A stretch of DNA of 64,000 nucleotides, taken from Oreocharis arfaki (Eukaryota > Chordata > Aves > Passeriformes > Paramythiidae). Of this stretch, positions 23,401-34,600 are shown piece by piece. The DNA lies in NCBI GenBank assembly GCA_013398015.1, contig VZRR01012749.1, forward strand, positions 62,001 to 126,000. Direction: 5' to 3'. The notes below the pieces were generated by a model. The model was not told the origin of the DNA. It saw only the letters and a list, made by a program, of their open reading frames with translations, and ran no database searches. The stretch's first letter is position 1. Each line of letters starts with the position of its first letter. Made by a program: the position numbers and the translations under genes.

Positions 23401-24235
23401 CACAAAGAAAAGGAGACTAAAGTTCACTGTTGGGGTAAAGAGCAAGACTCTGATAAAATTCCAGCTGTAGGTACTCAAAGCCAAGGAGAGGTATCCCTCT
23501 CCCCAGCCTGTGGGAGCCTCTCCTAGCCCAGGTGAGCTGCAAATTCACACCTTGCCTGAGGTGGAAATCCTATGCTAAGAATACATGACCTCTCCTTGAA
23601 GGCAAAATCTTTGAACAGGTAGGGCTTATCTGTGCTTATCTGCTTCCCTGTGTTGTCTTTAGAGTGCTTTCCTGGGCACCAGAGCTTGGATTTTGCAGAT
23701 TAGGACATGAGGATGCTGCTTTTCTGTCTCTCCCTCTTTCTTGCTTCAGGTTGTGTGGACAGTGCTGAGCATCCTAAAATTGAAAGTCACTCAGTTTCCA
23801 TGTCCACCATGAATCTGGCCCTGGAGTAGACCAAGCCCCTGCCAAGCAGCTAAAACTTTTCAGCATTACTTTTGTTTGTGTCTCAGGAGTCCCTGAAGTC
23901 CCGTCCCACAGCTGCAGATTGCTCGTGCACTGTGCAAACACTGAGGCAGAGGAGGGTGGAGGGAGGTCTGTGAAAGCTCCGCTGAGCTTCAGGACCTGCA
24001 GACCTCTTGCTGCAGGGGAGATCCCCCTCTGGACATGACTGTGCCAAGTCCCAATAAGTTTAAAGCCTGAGGAGATGGGACAGCTGTGGAGTGAGGGCAG
24101 ATAACAGCTGCCCAGGTCCGTGGTATGGACGAGGAGCCTGCAGAGCTCCAGCTCCCAACACTTCTCCCTGGAGAGGAAACTGGATGTGGTGGAAAAGCTT
24201 CTCTCTGCTCGGTGCAAGAAGCCCCTCAGTGGCTG
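20500..24235. other. Intergenic stretch, no gene recognised
   Basis: Single-copy-looking DNA with moderate GC. Open frames are short and do not resemble proteins I know. No simple repeat of note and no clear promoter signature until the TATA-like site near 24241. Confidence 0.45.
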
Positions 24236-24240
24236 AACAC

Positions 24241-24584
24241 TGTATAAACAGCAGCAGCAGGCTCCCTCCCCCTTTCCATTGCTGTTTGTTAAACACACGC
24301 TCTCTGCCTTTCTCTCATTCAGGAGCGAAGACAGCATCCAGCTTCGTGAGACGGGGCTGTCAGTCACTCTGCAAGAGGGGGCTCTCCGAGTGCTCAGGGA
24401 GGGGTTCCAAAGCTACTCCCGATGATGAAGCACTCTCCAGCAGTCCAGATCCTCACCTGACTTCCTCTCTTCTCTGAGGACAGTTGCAGAAAAGTGCTTT
24501 TCACCCCTTTGCCACAGGTTGACTTCCAGGGAGTGGAGAGGACCAATCGCTCCGTCCTGGCCAGCGATGAGACAGTAACTGGAG
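24241..24584 (+). promoter_or_regulatory. Candidate promoter and noncoding exon upstream of NPY7R
   Basis: A TATAAA motif (about 24242-24247) is followed after roughly 30 bases by unique DNA. A good splice donor, GAG then GTGAGC, ends a possible exon at 24584. A strong acceptor (polypyrimidine tract then CAG) at 24517 would define an inner 67-base version starting at 24518. Neuropeptide Y receptor genes commonly have a noncoding exon before the coding exon, and the next plus-strand gene is NPY7R, 5.8 kb on. No coding potential is claimed. Chance motifs could explain all of this. Confidence 0.22.
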
Positions 24585-24599
24585 GTGAGCGGCTCGGTT

Positions 24600-27500
24600 C
24601 CTGGAGGAGGAGGACGCTCTGGCCTTTGCAGGTGGGTCAGGGAGGGCTCATCTCAGCAGCAGGGCTGAGATGGGGCCAGGTCTTGTCCATGCCATGGTTC
24701 AGGCAAAAAGGTCCAAGCATGTTTGGGAAACTGGATTTGGGGACTGACAGCCCTAAGAGCCGGAACAGAGAAAGCAAACAAGAAATACTGGCAAGAGAAT
24801 TTTGAAAGGTCCCTGAGCAGAAGCAGGGAGTGTGGGAAGCAGGATGCTGAGTGAGAGCAGTCAGGGGAGCAGGTTGCTCCAGGGTGCTGCAGAACCCGGC
24901 CACATACAGCTCCAGAGGTGTAGATGTGGGGCTGAGGTGTACGGCTGTCTGAGAAATCCTTATCTCTCCTGCAGTCTGCCTCCTCGTGGCTTGGTACAAA
25001 CCTCTGTCAGCTCCTCCGTGCTGGGACTGCACACGCTGCTGGCACTCGGCTCTCTGCCACAGATCAGTGTCCTCGGAGAGGGAGATGCAAAGGGGGACAC
25101 AGGATACAGGAGGAAAATCGGTGCTTGCTTTCTCTCATCACCAATTGCATGTTAGTCCTTTAACAGAGAAATCCTCTTATAGTCCTGTTGCAGCTGCAAT
25201 TCACTTACAGAGTTTCTGGTCTGTCCCAAAGCAGGATACTGGGTTTTCTCCCTGTTTGTTCTGTTAGTAAGTTGTTGTTTCCCTCTGCTCCACTGTCTCA
25301 CCTATCCCAGACTCTGTAAATTTCAGGAGGTAACAGATTCCTCAAGTTAACCAGGATCCATCCACCACACTGTCTCTTCCTTTCTGCAGCCCCAGCAACT
25401 GGTGTGTCTCCATCGCAGTGTCACCCATTGATCCCTGTGTCACAGCCAGCCTTGCTCTGCTCCCATGGCACGTCCCACAGGGCAGAGCGCCCTGCACTGC
25501 TCCCCCCTGCTTTCTGTAGGATAAATTCCCATTACAAAGCATGTATCCCTGCCAAAGAGATATCTTCTCACCACCTCCTTTTCCATCCTGTCCTGAGCTG
25601 GGTGACTATGGCATCCTCATTCCCTCGTCCCCTTCAGAGTCTTCCATGGCTCCAGCCTAGGCAGGGACAGGAAAATACTTAGTGTGAGGAACCACAAGAA
25701 ATCCCTGGTCTATCTCCTCCTCCTTGCACTTTGTCTCGCAGTGCCAGTTCTATGCTGGGGTCTCCCAGGAGCAGTTCTGGGTGGCAATGAGTGTCTGATG
25801 CCATGAGGTTTCTGCACCAGTGACCCTGAGCTGGATAGATAACTTACAAAGCTGCAGCAGGTGATGGGCAGGTCAGAGGGTCTTCCCTTTCGCCAGAGTG
25901 TGATAGCAGGGCTATCACCCCTTCACTGGAGATGGAAGGTCCTGGGATAATTTCTATCTGTTCTTTGGCTTCAGGAACTCATCCAGAGCTGCTGTTTGTC
26001 CTGAAACCTGCCCATTACACGGAAAAGATAAAATTTGTTCCATCATTCACATTTTGCATTTTCATGCAGTTCCTGAGATCTGTGTTCAGGTTTTGTGCTG
26101 AGATGCAGAGTCCTCTCTGGTGGTGAATGCAGGAGGCTGGAGTTAGAAAACTTGGGCTCTGTCCAAGCCCTGCCGTGGATGTGCTGTGTTGTCTCTGGCA
26201 GGCTGGTTAACCTCCATATCTCCATTTATTGTGTTCTCCTCCCTTAAGTGCTGTGCTGTGGGGTGGAGGGACACTGAATACTGCTGCCTCTTGAGTGTTG
26301 GAACGGAATGAAGGTGGTAGAAGGTGGTTTGCCCCAGGGTGACCACTGGGTTCTGGTGATGAGGGATGGTCTCAGACCTCTTTGCCACGGACATCTGTCT
26401 GGATATGGGTCTGAGGATGAGATGAGTCAGTGCTCCTGACTGGGCTGCTGGAGATTAAGGGATTTGGCGGAGTTGAGCTGCTTTGGAGGAAGGACAAGCA
26501 TGGAATAAATCAATGAGTCAAGCCATGGAAGTATCCATCAGCCTCAGCCCTCACCCTCCAGCACTGCTCTAGAAAGAGTTTGTCTTTAACCAAAGAGCAG
26601 AGACTGGCCCAAGTCCCTCCACTCCCTCCTTTTGAATCCATGGACTCCAGTCTCACTGCTTGGACAAAAAGAGAAATTCTAATTAACAAGCTCTGTTTTC
26701 TCCAGCCCTCTGCCCACCCCTCCAGCCCTGCTTTCTGAACCCTGCTGGGCTTTACAAATGGCTCTTCCAGGGCTGGGTGTGCCTCTTCCAGTCTGGCTGG
26801 GTGCCTGGGGCTGCAGCAGGGACATGGAGAGAGCTGGGGTATCCCCAGAAAGAGAGGTGGATGAGTCCCAGGGCACCTGGTCTAGGCCCTCTCTAGGAAT
26901 GGATTTTGAAGCTGTCACTTTGGTCACTGTCTCAGTCATTGATGGCAGTGTGCTGAGTGCAGGGCTCCTCTGTGCTTCTCCACTTCCCAAAGGGTAAAGC
27001 CTGCTGGCACAGGGAACAGCTCTGTGTCTCACTGGGAGCCATCCCTGGGTCCCAGCCCTGCCTTGGGCTGAACCTCAGCTGGAGGAGAGGGTGAGGGGTT
27101 AGGGTTATCTTGATACAGGCTCTGCCCTGTTTCTGCATCCTTTCATGACAACTCAGCACAGAGGAAAGGACCTGGATAGTATTTCTGCCTCCTCCTGGTT
27201 TCTCCTGCTGCTTTCTTGTCCCAAAAGCAGCTGGCTCTCAGCTCCAAGGATTTTTTCATCTAGTCTGGCAGGCCCGTTAGGCACGGGGCCTGACAGCAGC
27301 CTACACATATGCCAGCACTTCCATTACTTGCTGGAACAGACCTCAGTCCACTCCTAACAGCATCCCAGCGACCTCCAGGCAGCCCCTGGAGTGGGAACAT
27401 TTATTATAACCATTTTGTCTCTTAATTAAAATGTCTTAATTGATTTGTAATAGTTCCCCTTTGGAGAAAAAACAAAACAAACAAAATCAAATAGTAACTC

Positions 27501-29375
27501 CATTAAGGCCATTTTGTTAGGAAGCGAAACAGCTCCAGTAACCATGATGTTCCTGGCTCCTCTCAGATGGTGGGTAGCTGCCAGTCTCCAGCAAGAGGAA
27601 ATAGGCTGAGATGTGAGTGTGGGAACTGGCAGCCAGTTGGTGGATGAGATGGAGAAAAAGAGAAGGGAGTGTCCGCTGGCGTGGTGCCAGGACTTGGGTA
27701 CTGAAGATAAACGGCATGGGCACGCCACAGAAAAGGGGATAACAAGTGATAAAGTAATGCTGGACAACCCAGAGGTATAAATCCCACATGGAGAGCAAGT
27801 GGGGAAAGAACAGCCACTGAAAGTGTCCCTAGCACTTGCTCTGTTTCCTTGGCTGACCTTGCTCTCTTGGCAGTGGGGTTTGCTCAGGGCCAGCTGCAGC
27901 AGCATAGGTGTCTGCCAGGGGGGTCAGGCTCTGCCAAAGAGGCTGTGGCTGTGCCACCTTCCCAGGGCCCTGCCTGTTCCCCTGCTCTGCTTTCCACTGC
28001 ACCCACTGTATGGCATGGCTCTGAGCTGCTCTCTCCCGTCTTAGAAGCTCGAACCTCCCCTTGGTCTTTCCAAGGCTGGGGCAGTGGTGTTGTGGAGGTC
28101 TGAGATCATCCTTAAACAAACCCTGACCTAGCAGATCCACCCATTTTTTCCTCTACTTCCTACCCTCCTAGCAGTAGCTACATGGTGTCCACTATCTCAC
28201 AGTGTCTGAGCCCAACAGCTTCATTTACAGGAACCACTGGCATGAATCAGTCTGCAGAGTGAGATGTTAGGCAGGCAATTGGACACAGAGAGGGAAGGAG
28301 AAAGGGTGCCAGCAGGGGTGGTTTCACTGCAGGCAGCTCTTCTCCTGGGCCTCTGCAGGGTCCTGGCTTTGCAGCCAGCCAGGCAGATTCCTGAGAGCAG
28401 CTCCTGAGGAGGAATCACAACCCTTGCTCTGAGGAGGGATGACAGGACAAGCAGCTGTTTTAGTTTAGGTTGCAATGTAATTGCAAAGCATTCTCCCTTC
28501 CCAAGGACGGGTTGTCCTTAAACCTTTGGCTTGCATGGGACTTGCAGGAAGCCCACCAGCATCCAGTCAGCAGTGCTCACATCTTTCCTTGGACAAACCC
28601 AGTTCCTTCCTCAAGGAGCCTGAGAAGATACCCAGCAGTCTGCCTCTAATTCCCACTCCATTTAAGCCCTTTGCCTCCCTCCCTTAGTGAAAGGGCATTT
28701 TCCCCCCTCTCTGCAGGTCAGAGAAAACACAGTTCTTTGCAGACCTCCCTGCTTGGGCAGAGTGATGACTTTTGCTCACTTTTGTTTAAGTCTGCAGTGG
28801 GAATGGGGCCTCACTCACAGTGCTGGGGAGAGGGGATATGTGAGGGGCCATGTCCACCCCTCTCCACAGAGCCCACAGCACTTCTGAGCCATGGAGGCTG
28901 AGGAGGAGCCAGGAACAGAGCTGGCTTTTCTCCTGCCGTGTTTGGATTCAATGAACACCCTGCTGTGACAACACTCTGCTGTTCCAATGGCACCAAATGC
29001 CAGCCAGGGGTTCCAAGCTGCGTCAATTCTGGCTCCTTGGGCTCCCTGCTCCCAAAGTCGTCTCACGCAGGCATTTGAGCACCACGTGGCAGGAGGCTGA
29101 TGGATGCTGGGGCTCTGGCTCTCAGCCTGTCTCTGTGCCTGGATGCGCAGCAGCAGCTCCATGGGAGGCTTGTTCACAGCTTCAGTGGTTTATGTCCTGC
29201 ACATGCATGTCCCTGTAGGAGCTCCTCCTCTGCTAAGCCAGCGGATGCCTGGGTGTCACCAATACTGAGAGGACAGAGAGGTTCTTTTAGGGATCCTTGG
29301 CAGAAGGAAGATGGCACTAAATCATGGTGACAGTTAAAGCTTTGTTTCTTTATCAGGGTATTATGATTAGTGTAG
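24600..29375. other. Intergenic stretch (or NPY7R first intron), one MIR relic
   Basis: No coding exon recognised on either strand. Apart from the MIR-like segment at 26128-26238 I see nothing definite. If the candidate noncoding exon at 24.3-24.6 kb is real, all of this is intron. Confidence 0.45.
26128..26238 (+). mobile_element. Relic MIR-like SINE fragment
   Basis: Blocks in MIR order: GGCTGGAGTTAGAAAACTTGG, then CAAGCCCTGCC, then TGCTGTGTTGTCTCTGGCA, then GGTTAACCTCCATATCTCCA. They mirror the MIR core (gagtcagaagacctggg, cagctctgccac, gctgtgtgacctctggca, cacttaacctctctgtgcct). The copy is diverged by many substitutions. This is a second relic in the same intergenic region. Confidence 0.5.
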
Positions 29376-29377
29376 AA

Positions 29378-29540
29378 CAGAATTTATGATTGAAACAGCA
29401 CAGGATTTCTACAAGCAGAATCAACATAGTACAATTTTCAAGTAGCAAAAGACAGAATTTATAAATAATTTATGATTTTTAATCACTTAAGTAATGCAGA
29501 ATTTATAATACCATTTGTAATTTATAATCACTTGGACTCT
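29378..29540. repeat. AT-rich 44-base tandem repeat
   Basis: The word CAGAATTTAT starts at 29378, 29453 and 29497. The last two copies lie head to tail with a 44-base period, both continuing into a TTTATNAT / TAATCACTT ending. The first is a partial copy separated by about 30 bases of other sequence. It lies about 0.8 kb upstream of the NPY7R exon and may be the remains of a mobile element or a small satellite. Confidence 0.55.
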
Positions 29541-30098
29541 GTTCAGATGGGGCCAAATCCTAATACATGGTTTGTTGTATCATTGTAACAATCATAATCT
29601 AGACTCAAAAATCCTATAAAAGAATATGAGCCACTCACTGAATCCTTGGAGAAAGCAGAGGATGGTGGAGGTGTCCCCTGGTCATAGGGTTCATGGGTTT
29701 CACTGTCCAGTAGTTCCTCACTCAGGACTTGTAACTGGGCTCTGTGTGCTGTCACACTTCCTGGTTCTGTGATTGGGACACAAACAACACCTGCCTGGCT
29801 GGGTGCCTGTGACCTTCAAAGCCAGCAAGGAAGGCAACAATTCCCTGATGCCTGGGAACCCTGAGACTGGCAGGAGAAGGAAGAAGAAAACTGGTTTGTC
29901 TAGTTGGTTCACAGGACCTTGATGACCTGGTAATGAGGGCCAGGGAATGACTATGTTTGATCGTAGAGAGTGGCTCCTAAAATGGCATTAGTTGTGCTAC
30001 CCACATTACTGGGAGGGAGAGCAGGCAGTACTGGGTGGACTGGGTGGTAGCACTAGCAGGGGCAGTGGCATAGACTTATGCAGAGACAGGGGGAGAGA

Positions 30099-30104
30099 TA
30101 TAAA
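30099..30104 (+). promoter_or_regulatory. TATA-like motif upstream of NPY7R
   Basis: TATAAA within GAGATATAAAGG lies 263 bases before the chosen NPY7R start. Used as a promoter, it would give an unspliced leader that includes an in-frame ATG at 30146. The nearby acceptors at 30323 and 30344 argue instead for a spliced leader from an exon further upstream. Confidence 0.25.
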
Positions 30105-30361
30105 GGTGAGATAAAGGTAAGAAATAAGAAACTGAAAAAAACCTGGTGCACAATCTGGAAATAAATAGTTCTGGGGAGGTGGAGAAGAACATCTTGACTT
30201 TGAGAGTGCCTTGTTTCTCTCCTTACCTAGTTCTTAAGGTGTTAGGGAGTTTTTGTAGGCAAGTAAATCTCATCAAAGATGAGTGTTATCCATGCTCTCA
30301 CTTCTCCTATATCTGTGTTCCAGACCTCCTTCTCTTCTTTATAGAAAGTCTCAGGCCAGGC

Positions 30362-31525
30362 ATGGGACCATTGGAAGGAGCCAACAGCACATTCACCGTA
30401 GAGAAGACAGCATTAGATGAGAAGCTGCCACACGGCTGGCATGCCAAGGACTTTGTCACTCCTACCCCAGATCTCTCCGGGTCCCGCAGGGTTATGATGG
30501 ACAGCACCAAGATCCTGGGGGTCCAGGTCATTTTGATTGCTGCCTACTCCCTCATCATTCTGCTGGGCTTCATCGGAAACTCCCTGGTCATCTATATCAT
30601 AGTGAAGTACAAGACCATGAGGACTGTCACCAACTTCTTCATAGCTAACCTGGCCCTGGCAGACCTGATGGTGGACACACTCTGCCTGCCTTTCACCCTC
30701 GTGTACACCCTGCTGGATGAGTGGAAGTTTGGAGCTGTCCTTTGTCACCTGGTTCCTTATGCTCAAGCTCTGAGTGTTCATGTGTCCACTCTCACCCTGA
30801 CTGTGATTGCCCTGGATCGGTACCGCTGCATCGTTTTCCATCTGGACAGCAGGATTTCCAAGAGGCTCAGCTTCACCATCATAGCTGTCATGTGGCTGGC
30901 AGCAGCTGTCCTAGCAGGGCCTCTGGCCATCTTCAGGGAGTACCGATACGAGGAAATCCCATCCATTAACCTCAAAATGGCTGTTTGCTCAGAAAAATGG
31001 CCCTCTGGTAACAACAGAGATGCCACCATCTACAGTCTGTCCATGCTCCTCCTGCAGTATGTTCTTCCTCTTGCAATTATTTGTTATGCCTACACCAGGA
31101 TCTGGTTCAAGCTGAAAAACCATGTCAGTCCCACTTCCAGGAATGAAAACCAGTGCCGGAGGAGGAAGACAACCAAAATGCTAGTGATGGTAGTTGTGGT
31201 ATTTGCAGTCTGTTGGCTCCCCTTCCACATATTCCAGCTTGCCATCGATCTTGATCTGGTTCTTATCTTCCATGACTACAAACTCCTGTACACTGTCTTC
31301 CATGTCGGGGCCATGTGCTCTACATTTGTCAACCCCCTGCTCTACGGATGGATGAACAAGAACTACCGGAATGGCTTCCTTATGTTCTTCCGTTGCCAGA
31401 ACAAGCCTGAAAGCATCCACACCGAAGGCTCGGTTCGAGGGAGGTCGTACATCTTCAGGGCCAACACCCTAAATGGGAGCATCAAACAGACTCCTGGCAA
31501 TGGATCACTGCCCACAGAGGTTTAG
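30362..31525 (+). CDS. NPY7R: Neuropeptide Y receptor type 7
   Basis: An intact single-exon GPCR of 387 residues. Class A marks are all present: GNSLV in TM1 (N73), LALAD in TM2 (D101), Cys128 and Cys209 for the extracellular disulfide, LDRYR at the end of TM3 (151-155), CWLPFH in TM6 (284-289) and NPLLY in TM7 (324-328). Cys345 is a likely palmitoylation site. N8 in ANST is a glycosylation sequon. It is clearly in the Y2/Y7 subfamily (MRTVTNFFIANLA, VLCHLVPYAQ, SKLKNHVSP-like loop) but differs from Y2 at many sites, which fits Y7. By family knowledge it binds NPY/PYY and signals through Gi at the plasma membrane. I chose the ATG at 30362 because good acceptors (TTCCAG to 30323, TTTATAG to 30344) lie just before it and Y2 also starts MGP. 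An open frame extends 72 codons further upstream to 30146. TAG follows at 31523. Confidence 0.9.
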   Translation: MGPLEGANSTFTVEKTALDEKLPHGWHAKDFVTPTPDLSGSRRVMMDSTKILGVQVILIAAYSLIILLGFIGNSLVIYIIVKYKTMRTVTNFFIANLALADLMVDTLCLPFTLVYTLLDEWKFGAVLCHLVPYAQALSVHVSTLTLTVIALDRYRCIVFHLDSRISKRLSFTIIAVMWLAAAVLAGPLAIFREYRYEEIPSINLKMAVCSEKWPSGNNRDATIYSLSMLLLQYVLPLAIICYAYTRIWFKLKNHVSPTSRNENQCRRRKTTKMLVMVVVVFAVCWLPFHIFQLAIDLDLVLIFHDYKLLYTVFHVGAMCSTFVNPLLYGWMNKNYRNGFLMFFRCQNKPESIHTEGSVRGRSYIFRANTLNGSIKQTPGNGSLPTEV

Positions 31526-31665
31526 GGATGGGACATCCACCTCCAGAATTGGGGCTGGCTGGGCCCAGAGACATTCTTGGGTGAATGCCTTTTTTTGACA
31601 GAACATTGTGCTGCCAATTATAGCTACAGCAGCCGTGTAGAAATACCCCCTGTATCTCTCAAAAC

Positions 31666-31671
31666 AATAAA
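31666..31671 (+). terminator. NPY7R: Poly(A) signal of NPY7R
   Basis: A canonical AATAAA lies 141 bases after the NPY7R stop, followed by T/G-rich DNA (GGTGTATTTTTGTCTG) as expected for the downstream element. This predicts a short 3' UTR of about 160 bases. Confidence 0.65.
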
Positions 31672-31699
31672 TCTGGTGTATTTTTGTCTGACCAAAGAA

Positions 31700-34600
31700 A
31701 TGAATTTTTCCTTTCGCTGCGTTCAAGTTATGCATGAACACATGAAAAAATAACACACAGAGAAGGCTTTCATTTAGCCAGAAAAACACTCCCTTCTTGC
31801 TATTTCCATGTGCCAAAGTGGGTTGCACAACCTTTTACCCTCTGACACATTGCACATTACAAATGTGGAACTGATATTGTGTGTGATTGTTCATCTGTAC
31901 GTCTCCTACCCAAAAGCCTTAATGATCCATCTTTAGCTAATGCCTCCAAGGGGAGGAGGACCTGCACCCTGTTCTGCAAACATCTGCTTGTTAGTGCCAC
32001 CACTCCTCTGACCTGGGGAGGGAGTGGGCTGGCACAGATTGAAGCTGGGCAATCCATGATCTCTTGCCCAGTATTTGCATAAATCTGCATTTGCAACCCA
32101 CGGGATGTGCTCAAGTCCTCAGAAAGCCCAGGAGGTGGCAGTGGCACTACTTACCACAGTCTCCTTTACAACTGCAGAAGCAGGGCTTTGGGAGTGCCTC
32201 ATTATCCAGGACTCGTGTGCCAGCACCCTGGAATTAGCAGGGAGGAGAGCAGGAAGGGAAGCAGATAGGAAAGGAAAGAGCTGGGGCAGCTGATTAACAG
32301 GGCTGAAACTGAACCTAAGGGATTGCTAAAGACCCTAAGATGTGGCTCCTGCCATGCAACAACTTGACAGATGCCAACATACCAGAGAGGCAAAACTGCC
32401 AATGAAACCATATTCCAAGGCACTCAGAGGGTTTAAATCTTTCCTCTTGCTGAGGCTGGAGGTAGTATGGGTCCATACTCGGGTGCCTCATTTCAGAAGA
32501 CAGATGTAACCTGCTTGCATGGTTGTCACAGATGTGGTGTCCTCTGGCAGAAGAGATGGAGACTAAGGAAGATGTATTCTTTCAAACCAAACTGTATGTT
32601 CTCCTCCTGAATGCTTGTGTCAGCTGGGGAGTGTATTTTTAGCTCTGCCATCAAAGGAGCCTTGATTGCTACTGTGATCTTGGTGTCATCTCTAAAAGTC
32701 AGTGTTCATCAGATTGGAAAGTAACTCCCAGATGCAGGAAAGAGACTCAACAGACCTCCTCATTAAAAATAAAAAGTAAATAAAAACACTGATTTGTAGG
32801 TCTTCACTGAAGCAAGGACAAGAGGTAAGAGGACCTGCAGTACTGAGTACATTGGCCTGGATCAGACTGCTGGGCTGTCACATGTGGGTCCTCAAGAGAT
32901 CAATTGCCAAAGGCTTATTTGAAATTCTGCCTCCTCTCCAGCTTGACCTGCCTCTGGCCCTGGTTCTCCAGCTCAGCTTCCAACAGCCACACTTGATTTT
33001 AAGCTCTTTGTTTATTTCTGCTCTCTGATCCTCTGCTCTATTTGTTTCCTGGGGTATAAGAAAGTTGTTTCTGGTTCCTTCCCAAGAGACATCAGTGCCA
33101 GGCAGGGGCTGCAGACCAGACTTCACACTTGGAAGCATGGGCATATTGATGCCTAATAACCTCTTAAGCACCTGATCCTGCAGATCCACAGCCTGGCTTT
33201 CTATTCAGGGAGATTCAGGATCTGTGAAGATCCTGTCCAGAAGTCATTGGTGTTCCAGTAAACGAGTCCTCTGCTTCCTGACAGGACAAGACATGATGGG
33301 AGAACCAAGACACAAGTTAACCTTCCTCATGTGGGTGCTGTGGAGTGGCAGTGGGAGTTTGCTGTTTCTTCCTGATGGAAGGGGGAGGATATTCTCCTCC
33401 ACAGCAGCGGTAAATTCTGTCCCTACTTAATGAGCTGGTCATTTCTGCAATCTGTCCTCCTGAGGAACTCTCCCCACCTTTCCATCAAGCTCCAAGATAC
33501 AAGGAAATGTTTATGTTTCAAAAGTAGCTCAAATGGGTGGAAAGAATTCAACTATTGCCACTAAACACTTCAGAAAGTGATTTAACACTCAATAATATAA
33601 GTCAGAGTAAAATAACAAATTCAGCAGTGTGAGCTTGGAAGCCAATCATGCTGCCAGGCAAGATGGATGAGGAGCTAAATTGCTCTTCTAGAGGCCGTGC
33701 CAAAGGTTTTGTCCTATGACACCACACACGGTATCTGACTGCAGAGCAAGGCAGATAATGACATTATGAATGACTGTTTAATTTTGAGCCCAGACTTTTA
33801 AACTAAATATGGATAAATAAATAAACAGATCCAAGTTCTTAAAAAATAAATACTGGCAGTGGCATTTACAGGGCAAAGGGATTTTTATACTGGAGCAAAC
33901 TGAGAAGGAGAAACTATTTACTTGAGGGGTAAAAGCAAAGTTCTTGTTTGCTCTGTTTAATACACTTGTGCAGCTTCACTGGTAGACTTGTGCCAGTAAG
34001 CTTGCTGTTTTTTCCTTGCCATTGGAAAAAGTTACAACCTTCCACACCCACTGCTGGCAAGGAAAGCAGCTCTTAGTTGTGCATACATGTTAACGTGGAA
34101 AACCATGATGCCTCTATTGAGGGAAAGTGACCTTAGTGTCCAGTACCAAACAGAACAAGAGAAGGTGGGGAGCAAGGAAGCAAAGCTGCTTAACAAAGAG
34201 TGATCAGAGCAGGTAAAGAGTATGTTTCGACTATTGTGACTGCAAAGAAGACAAGAATTAATTTGTTTCCATGAAACAGAAATCTGTTGGAGATGAAGGT
34301 TCCCCAGATACTAACACTCTGCTAAAGATGTGCTTACTGCCATGATCAACTCCACAAAACTGAAGACCAGCAGCTTTTTAAGCTTTTGAACTATTTAGAG
34401 CTCAGGGCAGGGTATAACCCTGCTCTGTGGGTGTCAAGGGCATATCCTTTAGCAGTTACAGATAATCTTGGAGTCATCTTCCCTCTGCCTGCTCCTTGTC
34501 AAAGGCCCATCCATGATTGCCGGGCCAGCTGGGCTCCTCTCTGCAGAGCTGGCCCTGGTGTTACTGATGCAGCATGGAACAACTCCTGTCACTGGCACAA

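Noticed and set aside
23774..24367. Minus-strand open frame of 197 codons
   Set aside because: No recognisable domain, no splice-compatible neighbours, ordinary composition; likely chance.
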